A stretch of 64,000 bases of DNA from DSXH01 sp020724325. GTDB taxonomy: Bacteria > Bacteroidota > Ignavibacteria > Ignavibacteriales > Melioribacteraceae. The notes below the pieces were generated by a model. It saw only the letters and a list, made by a program, of their open reading frames with translations. It searched no databases and was not told the origin of the DNA. The position numbers and the translations under genes were made by a program. Location of the stretch: assembly GCA_040756515.1 (NCBI GenBank), contig JBFLYW010000004.1, forward strand, positions 62,001-126,000, given 5' to 3'. Positions 37,786-44,638 of the stretch are shown piece by piece. How positions within the stretch are numbered: the first letter of the stretch is position 1; each line of letters starts with the position of its first letter.

Positions 37786-38775
37786 TTACAGTTTATATAT
37801 TGCGTTTGCAAAAGCGAGACCGCCGCCCGATCCCATGAAACATACAATCTCCCCCGCGTTCAATTTCTTTTTCTGCATAGCATCATCAAAAGCCATTGGT
37901 ATGCAAGCCGAACCCGTGTAACCGTACCGGTCCATTATTGTATGCGCTCTGTTTCTGCTAACACCAAGATTATCCATTGCCTCCCAAATAGTATTTATAT
38001 TTATCTGTGTGAAAAAGAAATGTGTAATATCGTTTGGTGAAATATTTATCCTTGCACAAGATTCTTTTATCATGCTTGTCCAGGTTGTGGGATTTATTTC
38101 CCTTGGAAACTTTTTAACAAATTTTAGGAGATGATCTTTAGCATCAACAACATTGTGATTAACGGGCATGTGAGTTCCGCCGGCATAAATTCCCATCCAA
38201 TCCGAATATTGACCTTCTGTATGAAGTCGGCTTGTAAGTTGTCCCCGCTCTGTGTTGTCCACTGATTTTAGAACAACTGCACCGGCGCCGTCTGCAAATA
38301 GTGTAACAGTTTTTTTGTCGGTCATATCCAGATATTTGCTCATTGCATAAGCACCGATTACAAGAATGTATTTGTAATTTTCATCCGCTTGAATAAATTT
38401 ATTAGCAACATCTAACGCAGTAACAAATCCAGCACATGCAGTGTTAAGATCAAATGTTCCGGCGTTAACCGCACCAATTCTGTATTGGACAACCGACGCA
38501 GTTGATGGTGAAATATACTCGGGCGTGTCAGTAGATATAATTATTAGATTAAGCTCCTCGGCTTTAATGCCGGCATTTTGTAAAGAGTTATTAGCGGCTT
38601 CTACACATAGATCTGCCGTTGATTGATTTTCTTTGCACCATCTTCTTTCTTTGATTGTAAGATTTGATAGAAGCCATGTATCAACATCTTCGCCCAGCAA
38701 TTCATTAAAGTATGAATTAGGTAAAACTCTTTCCGGAGCGTAACTGCCGCTTCCAATAATTATACTGTTTCTCAT
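37786..38775 (-). CDS. 3-oxoacyl-ACP synthase III-like enzyme with atypical active site
   Basis: A 329-residue thiolase-fold protein of the FabH group. Nucleophile Cys114 lies in LNTACAGFVTAL, as in FabH, and GAGAVVLK matches. The family's His (HQAN loop) is replaced: the aligned segment is FFFTQININTI, with Thr256. The Asn of the GNT loop is Tyr286 (YGYTGSACIP). It therefore keeps acyl loading but not the usual decarboxylative pair. AGGAG precedes the ATG. It lies between the SDR and symporter genes and may transfer an acyl group or condense it in a different way. Confidence 0.82.
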   Translation of the reverse strand: MRNSIIIGSGSYAPERVLPNSYFNELLGEDVDTWLLSNLTIKERRWCKENQSTADLCVEAANNSLQNAGIKAEELNLIIISTDTPEYISPSTASVVQYRIGAVNAGTFDLNTACAGFVTALDVANKFIQADENYKYILVIGAYAMSKYLDMTDKKTVTLFADGAGAVVLKSVDNTERGQLTSRLHTEGQYSDWMGIYAGGTHMPVNHNVVDAKDHLLKFVKKFPREINPTTWTSMIKESCARINISPNDITHFFFTQININTIWEAMDNLGVSRNRAHTIMDRYGYTGSACIPMAFDDAMQKKKLNAGEIVCFMGSGGGLAFANAIYKL

Positions 38776-38843
38776 AAACTCCTATTATTCCTGATCATGC
38801 TTATGAACTTGATAATGTTAATAATTTTGTTTTTGATCTCTTG

Positions 38844-39584
38844 CTATGTAATTACTCCGCCGTCGATGCTTAATACTATTCCGTTAATGAATGATGCTTC
38901 GTCACTTGCAAGGAAAAGGTAGCCGTTGGCAATATCTTCCGGGGTTCCAAGTCTTCCTAAAGGCGTTTTCTCTTTAATCATATTGATTATTTTTTCCGGC
39001 ATTGACTCAACCATTTCTGTAGCAATAAACCCCGGAGCGATGGCATTTACATTAATTCCTTTTCTGCCGAGTTCACGCGCCCATACTTTTGTAATTCCGA
39101 TAACACCGGATTTTGTCGCAACATAATTAGTCTGACCAAAATTGCCGTAGATTCCGACTACCGATGTAGCATTTATTATTCTTCCATATTGTTTCTCTAT
39201 CATAAAGGGTGCAACACATTTTGTACAGTTGAACACGCCTGTTAAATTAACATCAATTACCTGCTGCCACTGTTCCGGGGTCATCTTTGCGAGGGTTGCG
39301 TCGCGCAGGATTCCGGCGTTATTAACAAGGATATCAATCCGTTCGAATTGCGCAATTACAGAAAGGGCAGATTTTTCAACCTCATCAAATTTTGCGACAT
39401 TTACTTTCATGTAAACCGCTTTACCTTTGGAAGATAGTTCATTCGCAAGCAGGTTTCCTTTGTTATCGTCAATATCCCAAATAACAACACTTGCCCCTTC
39501 GTCAATAAACTTTGTAACGGTAGCTTTCCCGATTCCCTGTGCGCCGCCTGTTACAACTGCAATTTTGTTTTCAAGTCTTTTCAT
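38844..39584 (-). CDS. SDR-family 3-oxoacyl reductase (FabG/PhaB-like)
   Basis: A 246-residue classical short-chain dehydrogenase. The cofactor motif is TGGAQGIGKA, NNAG is present, the catalytic Ser lies in NATSVVG, Tyr-x3-Lys in NYVATK, and the C-terminal IDGG is present. It is first in its operon, directly behind a palindromic operator (39607-39630). Together with the thiolase gene across that operator it suggests reduction of a 3-oxoacyl-CoA, for example acetoacetyl-CoA, to the 3-hydroxy compound, or the reverse reaction. Confidence 0.9.
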   Translation of the reverse strand: MKRLENKIAVVTGGAQGIGKATVTKFIDEGASVVIWDIDDNKGNLLANELSSKGKAVYMKVNVAKFDEVEKSALSVIAQFERIDILVNNAGILRDATLAKMTPEQWQQVIDVNLTGVFNCTKCVAPFMIEKQYGRIINATSVVGIYGNFGQTNYVATKSGVIGITKVWARELGRKGINVNAIAPGFIATEMVESMPEKIINMIKEKTPLGRLGTPEDIANGYLFLASDEASFINGIVLSIDGGVIT

Positions 39585-39606
39585 TTTGCTGTTCCTTTGT
39601 GTTTTT

Positions 39607-39630
39607 AACGTTTGAAAATTTTAAAACGTT
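39607..39630. promoter_or_regulatory. Palindromic operator upstream of the SDR operon
   Basis: Arms AACGTT at 39607-39612 and 39625-39630 with an AAAATTTT core form a near-perfect 24-bp palindrome. The core pattern ACGTT-N12-AACGT is repeated at 41361-41382 upstream of the thiolase gene. A GbsR/MarR-type regulator is encoded between the two sites. Confidence 0.72.
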
Positions 39631-39667
39631 CTTAGAATATAAAAAGCGGTTCTTTGCAAATACTTTT

Positions 39668-40156
39668 TCATTTATAGATTTTTTCCCGTGCTGTAATCCA
39701 TTCCGCTAAAAAAATTCTGTAATGCTGTTCCATCAACATATAAAAGGATTCCATCTCGTCCATCCGCTGCTTAAGCAGAGACATCTCGGCGGACTTAACA
39801 TTCTTAACAATGGATTTTAGCTGCTTTGCAATTCTTACATTATTTTTTATAAGCTCAAGATTGTTTCTGAATGCGTTCTCAAAAATTTCCGGTTCAATCT
39901 CATAAAAATCCTGACGGTTATTTTCTGGCGACCATGCTTTGCGAATTAATTTCTTGTCGCGCAGTCTTTTTAGAATCTGGCTTACAGGTCCTTTACTTCT
40001 ATTAAGGTATTTGGAAATATCGCCGAGAGATAAAGGTTCGCCGGTATAGATTAAAAGAGCAACAATGTGTCCCATCAATTTATTCAAGCCAAATGCTTTA
40101 TAAGCATCGCCAAAACGCTGTATCATTTCTTTGCGGATTTTATTTTCAGTAGACAT
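39668..40156 (-). CDS. GbsR/MarR-like winged-helix transcriptional regulator
   Basis: A 162-residue DNA-binding protein. A winged helix-turn-helix occupies about residues 25-95: GHIVALLIYTGEPLSLGDIS, then LNRSKGPVSQILKRLRDKKLI, then a wing with ENNRQDFYEI. Long helices follow for dimerisation. The length and pattern match GbsR-type regulators. It follows the thiolase gene by 6 bases and is therefore co-expressed with it. The two matching palindromes flanking this region are likely its own operators, which would make it autoregulatory and the regulator of the SDR operon. Confidence 0.85.
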   Translation of the reverse strand: MSTENKIRKEMIQRFGDAYKAFGLNKLMGHIVALLIYTGEPLSLGDISKYLNRSKGPVSQILKRLRDKKLIRKAWSPENNRQDFYEIEPEIFENAFRNNLELIKNNVRIAKQLKSIVKNVKSAEMSLLKQRMDEMESFYMLMEQHYRIFLAEWITAREKIYK

Positions 40157-40162
40157 AATTTT

Positions 40163-41341
40163 CTATTCATATAGTTTTACAATAAGAGCGGATGCTTCGC
40201 CGCCGCCAATGCAAAGAGAAGCTAAACCGTATTTCGATTTTCTTCTATTCATTTCGTGTAAAAGTGTTGCCATAATTCTGGCTCCACTAGCACCAATTGG
40301 ATGACCAATTGCAATTGCACCTCCGTTAACATTTACATTATCAGTTGAAAGACCGAGCAGTCTGTTAACCGCGAGAGAAACAACGGCGAATGCTTCGTTT
40401 ATTTCATAAAGATCAATATCGGCAGTTTTCATTTTTGCTTTAGCAAGAACTTTGTTTATTGCATCAGCCGGCGCTGTTGTAAATTGAATTGGCGATTTTG
40501 CTGCCGAGCTTTGTGCAACTATTTCAACCATGGGTTTTAATCCAAGCTCTTTTGCTCTTTCTTCGCTCATAACCAGCAGGGCAGCAGCACCGTCGTTAAT
40601 TTTTGAAGCATTTGCAGCAGTTACTACGCCGTTCTTATCAAATGGAGGCTTAAGAGAGGGAATCTTTTCGATGTTTACTTTTTCTGGCTCGTCATCTTTC
40701 GTTATTACAATATCTCCACTCTTGGACTTAATAGTAACAGGAATAATCTCATCATTAAACTTACCTTCTTTTTGAGCATCCTGCGCACGTTGATACGACA
40801 TTACTGCGTAATCATCAAGTTCTTTTCTGGTAAGATTCATTTCCTTTGCACACGCCTCGGCACAGTTGCCCATGTGAACGTTATTATATACATCCCATAA
40901 TCCGTCCATAATCATTGAGTCGTATATTTCGCCATGCCCCATTCTATAGCCGCCGCGAGCATTTTTTAATAGATAAGGAGCGTTGCTCATGCTTTCTAGT
41001 CCGCCGGCTATAATTACATCTGCATCGCTGGTTAGAATTGCCTGGTGTGCAAGCATAATTGCCTTTAATCCGCTTCCACACATTTTGTTGATGGTGAGGC
41101 ATTCGGTTTTTTCTGGTAAGCCGGCATAGATTGCAGCTTGACGAGCCGGTGCCTGTCCTAATCCCGCACTTAAAATATTTCCCATAATTACTTCGTCAAC
41201 AACATTAGGATCGATTTTGGATTCTTCCAATATTGATTTTAATGCAATGCTTCCTAGTTGCGTGGCAGATAAACTGCTTAATGAACCGTTAAATGAACCA
41301 ACGGGAGTTCTCTTTGCGTGGGTTATTACTACTTTTTTCAT
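40163..41341 (-). CDS. Acetyl-CoA acetyltransferase (thiolase)
   Basis: A 392-residue thiolase. It opens VVITHAKRTPVGSFNGSLS. The nucleophile Cys lies in INKMCGSGLKA, the His in NGGAIAIGHPIGASGAR, and the C-terminal Cys in LASLCIGGGEA. The biosynthetic/degradative acetoacetyl-CoA group has this length. AGAGGAAG precedes the ATG. It reversibly joins two acetyl-CoA units or cleaves 3-oxoacyl-CoA. Its neighbours suggest a short-chain acyl pathway. Confidence 0.93.
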   Translation of the reverse strand: MKKVVITHAKRTPVGSFNGSLSSLSATQLGSIALKSILEESKIDPNVVDEVIMGNILSAGLGQAPARQAAIYAGLPEKTECLTINKMCGSGLKAIMLAHQAILTSDADVIIAGGLESMSNAPYLLKNARGGYRMGHGEIYDSMIMDGLWDVYNNVHMGNCAEACAKEMNLTRKELDDYAVMSYQRAQDAQKEGKFNDEIIPVTIKSKSGDIVITKDDEPEKVNIEKIPSLKPPFDKNGVVTAANASKINDGAAALLVMSEERAKELGLKPMVEIVAQSSAAKSPIQFTTAPADAINKVLAKAKMKTADIDLYEINEAFAVVSLAVNRLLGLSTDNVNVNGGAIAIGHPIGASGARIMATLLHEMNRRKSKYGLASLCIGGGEASALIVKLYE

Positions 41342-41360
41342 TTGGCGCTTCCTCTTATTT

Positions 41361-41382
41361 ACGTTCTATATTTTTGAAACGT
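41361..41382. promoter_or_regulatory. Second ACGTT-N12-AACGT operator, upstream of thiolase
   Basis: ACGTT at 41361-41365 and AACGT at 41378-41382, 12 bases apart, match the spacing in the palindrome at 39607-39630. It lies about 20 bases ahead of the thiolase start, a place where repressor binding would block transcription or initiation. Confidence 0.65.
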
Positions 41383-41743
41383 TTGAAACGCCAGTAACTT
41401 AACTAATTACCAAATAAAAGTAAAGTTAAATTTTGCTTCCTTACCTTTTTTGTTCCATTATACTGCCGCATTGCACTATAGATAAGGAAACCGAAAGGGA
41501 ATAGAAAAAAGTTGTTTCTCAAAAGTAATTCTAACAAATAAAAACGAACAAGCGGCTTGAAACAAGATCGGATTTTATAGAAGTCAACGCCGATGCTTAC
41601 CGGTGTAACTCTATGGGTTATCAGATTAATTGGCAAGCTATATGTATGAGTTTGGTGCCTCAAAAGAAGTCCCAGCCAGATCCGACTAAATGCCGCCAGC
41701 ACTGAATATATACCTGAAATTTAATTAAGCTATTTTCTTCTAA
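41383..41743. other. Intergenic spacer, no gene supported
   Basis: About 360 bases between two minus-strand units. One 99-codon frame is open but has no ribosome site, and its composition (Leu/Phe-rich, no domain) looks non-coding. It probably holds the upstream control region of the thiolase operon. Confidence 0.5.
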
Positions 41744-42592
41744 TTAAATACTTATTGGCAATCCCAAAACAAGAGATTGCTCAATTATTCTTTTTTTAGA
41801 AATCTCCTTGTCGAATACAAAACGATTAACGTATTGTAATGATAAAAACGCTATGTCTAATCTTGCTAAGAATAAAGAACTAAACCTTGAATTGCTTGTC
41901 GATTTCCAAAAATCTTTTTTCATTGTGAATAAAGAATTGATTGAAGCGCTAAATGATACATCTTCGCTGAAAGTTTTATTGAATTCTACCTTGAAAACAG
42001 CCGACGGACTATTTATATATTCAACATCGCTGCTGGGAAAATCCTCGCTTGTTAAAACAAAATGTTTTTTTATAACCTGTTGAAATGAATAACCGATTCC
42101 ATAGATAAGCTCAAGTTTCTGGTCATCTGTATATTTAATTAGATTATTTTTTTCGCCGATAAAAATTGTGTTTGTTAAAAAAAGGGGATCTAAAAAATTA
42201 GTTTCTTGTTCGCCAATGTAACCTCGTTTTAATTGAGTTTCTGCTTTGGTTTGTAGAAACAATCTTATGCTGGGTGTATCCATTAGTTTTATTGATGGCA
42301 TTAAGTTGAATATTAATAGATCTTGAGATTTTAAAGGTGTATAACCTGTCCGTACTATTTGACCATAGTTTATGAAACAATCGGAATCGAAATGAAAATT
42401 ATCTGAATGATATTTAAGTATTACCTGAAGATTCAATAACCATTCAAGATTTTCATTTGTTTCTTCCTTACTCATACTGGTAAATGTTAATCCTAAATTA
42501 GAACTAGCCGAAAATTCAAAATTGGATTCTTGGGATAAAATACTGATCGGAATCAATACAACTATTAAAAAGAACAATAATTTGTTTTTCAT
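41744..42592 (-). CDS. DUF3078-like outer-membrane protein
   Basis: About 282 residues from the ATG at 42592, where MKNKLLFFLIVVLIPISILSQ forms a signal peptide. The mature part shows alternating strands with features of DUF3078-type proteins: NLGLTFTSMS, a W-x-x-x-L-N segment, and INYGQIVRTGYTPLKSQD-like strand pairs. It ends in a strand (LVLGLPISI). I infer a small beta-barrel in the outer membrane. It lies downstream of a MITE-like repeat that separates it from the two secreted proteins. Confidence 0.55.
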   Translation of the reverse strand: MKNKLLFFLIVVLIPISILSQESNFEFSASSNLGLTFTSMSKEETNENLEWLLNLQVILKYHSDNFHFDSDCFINYGQIVRTGYTPLKSQDLLIFNLMPSIKLMDTPSIRLFLQTKAETQLKRGYIGEQETNFLDPLFLTNTIFIGEKNNLIKYTDDQKLELIYGIGYSFQQVIKKHFVLTSEDFPSSDVEYINSPSAVFKVEFNKTFSEDVSFSASINSLFTMKKDFWKSTSNSRFSSLFLARLDIAFLSLQYVNRFVFDKEISKKRIIEQSLVLGLPISI

Positions 42593-42630
42593 TATCAGCC
42601 TCACATAAATTTTTATAGGTTTGTATCAAA

Positions 42631-42800
42631 AGAGGCTGTTTCAATCCTCAAACGGGATAAGCAAAACTTCAGCGAAAATCCCCGCCTCGAACTACCGAGT
42701 CGGGCGGGCCCGCCTCGCTCAACGCGAGTCGGAGCGGGCGCTGTAATCTGTTCTTATAAGCGTGCCGTTCTTCAAAAAATTTTGCTTTTGAAACAGCCTC
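42631..42800. repeat. MITE-like element with 13-bp terminal inverted repeats and a GC-rich core
   Basis: Arms gaggctgtttcaa (42631-42643) and ttgaaacagcctc (42788-42800) are perfect inverted repeats. The interior has a GC-rich block around 42685-42740 with its own hairpins (GGGCGGGCCCGCC, and CGAGTCGG-type repeats), unlike the AT-rich flanks. It contains no open frame. It resembles the 121-bp element at 7412-7532 in design but not in sequence. Confidence 0.75.
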
Positions 42801-42815
42801 AACTTTTTAATGAAA

Positions 42816-43331
42816 TTATGTTTGCGCTCTTGAACTAACGGCAAATGTACCTTTATTAGTTTTTACAGCATCAGGAATCCAAATTAATATTAGTTCGTAT
42901 TTAGGTCCGGCAGATTGTTTTAGTTTAATTACTGCTTCATCAGTCTTATAAATTCCGACAAATTCTTTTGATGGTTTAATTTTAAGTTTAAGTTCAAAAG
43001 TGGTTGTTTCAGGAATCTTATTGAATTGGTCTATGGGAATGTTGATTATGAATTCGCCCTCTTTATTTGTTACAATTCTGCTTTTTAAGATTACATCGAA
43101 TTGGGCTTTTTCAGTTTTGGCTGTACTTTCGCCGTCTGAAGATATTTGAAGTTGAGTTAAAACTACAACCGCTTTTGTTATTGCAGCATTAGCAATTTTC
43201 TTTTCAAAACCTGATCCAATAATTTCCCTTTCTTTCTCTGTTTTCGTTTTTTCTTGCGCTATGGTTTGAAATGACATTAATGCAAGTAAAATAAAAACTG
43301 CGCAAATAATTTTTTGATTGGCTGCTTTCAT
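42816..43331 (-). CDS. Secreted protein, paralogue of its upstream neighbour
   Basis: About 171 residues. I use ATG 43331 because GGAGGAAG sits right before it; a frame starting five codons earlier would begin inside that site. Signal peptide ends in TIAQ. The mature chain reads like an Ig/transthyretin-like beta sandwich: FDVILKSRIVTNKEGEFIINI followed by FELKLKIKPSKEF and KYELILIWIPDA. The protein at 43358-43894 has the same order (TRDDGVFGINF, VRLTIKPKSNF, YYEFILKFV), so the two arose by duplication. Function is unknown. Confidence 0.65.
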   Translation of the reverse strand: MKAANQKIICAVFILLALMSFQTIAQEKTKTEKEREIIGSGFEKKIANAAITKAVVVLTQLQISSDGESTAKTEKAQFDVILKSRIVTNKEGEFIINIPIDQFNKIPETTTFELKLKIKPSKEFVGIYKTDEAVIKLKQSAGPKYELILIWIPDAVKTNKGTFAVSSRAQT

Positions 43332-43357
43332 TTTTTCTTCCTCCATTAATATTTGTG

Positions 43358-43894
43358 TTAAAAATGTCTTACTTCACCCTGGTAGCTTTGCCCAGTTTTA
43401 ACGGCTGAACCTTTACCTTGTTTTGCACCTTGAGGACTAGCTTTAACTTGTTGGTTTTTTTCGATTATAAATTTTCCAGTACCAGCGTTTGGATTGTCTT
43501 TAACAAATTTTAATATGAATTCGTAATACGGTCCATCAGATTTCGATAGGGTTAAAGGGAAAATGTTATTGAGCGTTTTATAAGGAAAGTTACTTTTGGG
43601 TTTAATAGTAAGTCTAACATTAATTACTTTTGATTCTTTGCCTTGCACTTCAATGATGTTAGAAAAATTAATTCCAAATACGCCATCATCACGGGTTATG
43701 CATGGTCCCTTCGGCCCGGGTAATAATTCTATCATTATCTCGGCACCAGCGACGGGTTCAGCTTTAACAGTTGCATTTGAAGCAGCACTATTGAATTCAT
43801 CAAAAGTCTTTTCTTTGGTTTCTAATGAAAAAAATATGGAAGTTGGGATTGAATAGAATATGAAAATAAAATAATGGAATTGTTTCAGTTTCAT
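43358..43894 (-). CDS. Secreted protein, first gene behind control box A
   Basis: A 178-residue secreted protein with a signal-type N terminus and AAGGAGG ahead of the ATG. The mature part has AGAEIMIELLPGPKGPCITRD, then strands ending YYEFILKFV, and a Lys/Gln/Gly-rich tail (QGAKQGKGSAVK). It is homologous to the next gene. The 44-bp repeated box lies 76 bases upstream, so it is likely controlled together with the radical SAM operon. The Gly-Pro-Lys-Gly-Pro-Cys stretch is unusual and its role unknown. Confidence 0.65.
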   Translation of the reverse strand: MKLKQFHYFIFIFYSIPTSIFFSLETKEKTFDEFNSAASNATVKAEPVAGAEIMIELLPGPKGPCITRDDGVFGINFSNIIEVQGKESKVINVRLTIKPKSNFPYKTLNNIFPLTLSKSDGPYYEFILKFVKDNPNAGTGKFIIEKNQQVKASPQGAKQGKGSAVKTGQSYQGEVRHF

Positions 43895-43969
43895 ACTGCC
43901 TCCTTAAAATGATTTATAAATGTTAGAACATTAGTTTGTCAGGATTCAGAGACAATAAATAAATCGGAA

Positions 43970-44013
43970 TTTTTACTTTTCAGTAAAGGTGATTTTGCTG
44001 TATAAGAATATTT
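43970..44013 (-). promoter_or_regulatory. Repeated 44-bp control box, copy A
   Basis: One mismatch over 44 bases to copy B at 46184-46227. It contains the inverted repeat TTTACT-N4-AGTAAA followed by GGTGATTTTGCTGTATAAG. Both copies sit just upstream of the first gene of a minus-strand unit, so it is probably a shared operator or promoter. Confidence 0.75.
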
Positions 44014-44044
44014 CCTATAATAACATTATATGTACTCTTTCTCC

Positions 44045-44076
44045 AAAAAAAGGTCAGGACATGCTCGACCTTTTTA
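44045..44076 (-). terminator. Terminator of the radical SAM/Tat-protein operon
   Basis: On the minus strand, stem AAAAAGGTC / GACCTTTTTTT with an 11-base loop and a T run. It lies 28 bases after the stop of the Tat-signal gene and before control box A. Confidence 0.85.
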
Positions 44077-44103
44077 TAACCGTCTTCCTTTGGAATTCAA
44101 TTG

Positions 44104-44592
44104 TTATAACTTTCTTATATGCTCCAACATCTCCTTATCAATAATACCTTCTTTTACTAACCGAGCTGCATCTCCCACTTCTAACCATTCCCAATAAGCC
44201 ACAACTGGTTTGTCTAAAGGAATCTTTCTTCCACCTTTAGTAATCTTAAATTTAGCCTTGGTTACAATAATTTTATTACCGCAACCACTAATACTAAATT
44301 TACGACAAATACATTCTAGTGTTTTACAAATACATTCAGGCCACATACTAAGCTTGAGTTTATTTGCTAACCCATCTTTATCGTAAACGTTCCCGTCTGG
44401 CAATAAAATCAATTCTTCGTTTAATTTCATTGCCTGATTTTGAGTCATTCTTTCATTAGAAAATAGTTCGATTGGGGATAACATAGTTCCTAACGTAACA
44501 CCAGCTGTAACCTGGGAGGCTTTTTTAATGAACTCTCTTCTTTCTGAAGAAGTAACCGAATTCCTCTCGTTATTCTTCTTGCGATTTTTCAT
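44104..44592 (-). CDS. Tat-signal Cys-rich protein, likely partner/substrate of the radical SAM enzyme
   Basis: A 162-residue protein with a twin-arginine leader (SERREFIKKAS, hydrophobic core ending about residue 40). The middle has five cysteines packed in 18 residues: ECICK, ECICR and SGCGN (Cys87, 89, 94, 96, 104). The C-terminal third is mixed alpha/beta (GGRKIPLDKPVVAYWEW, then a helix). AAGGAG precedes the ATG. It directly follows the radical SAM/SPASM gene and precedes a terminator. Tat export implies cytoplasmic folding or cofactor insertion before export, as expected if the enzyme modifies it. I know no matching family. Confidence 0.7.
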   Translation of the reverse strand: MKNRKKNNERNSVTSSERREFIKKASQVTAGVTLGTMLSPIELFSNERMTQNQAMKLNEELILLPDGNVYDKDGLANKLKLSMWPECICKTLECICRKFSISGCGNKIIVTKAKFKITKGGRKIPLDKPVVAYWEWLEVGDAARLVKEGIIDKEMLEHIRKL

Positions 44593-44638
44593 AATTTACT
44601 CCTTACGCTTATTTAGTTGGAAGATATTTTAATTAAGT

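Noticed and set aside
30541..39584. OleABCD-like olefin/beta-lactone set (KAS-like, hydrolase, ligase, SDR)
   Set aside because: The SDR is a short FabG-type, not the extended OleD type, the ligase has standard FadD motifs, and the KAS III lacks the His and Asn used by OleA. A sodium symporter and porin fit uptake better.
41403..41702. A 99-codon minus-strand open frame
   Set aside because: No ribosome site, no signal or domain, and Leu/Phe-rich sequence typical of AT-rich spacer.
44104..44592. Classic short RiPP precursor
   Set aside because: The protein is 162 residues with a Tat leader and a folded-looking C-terminal third, so a simple leader-core RiPP is not supported; it is reported as a possible substrate only.
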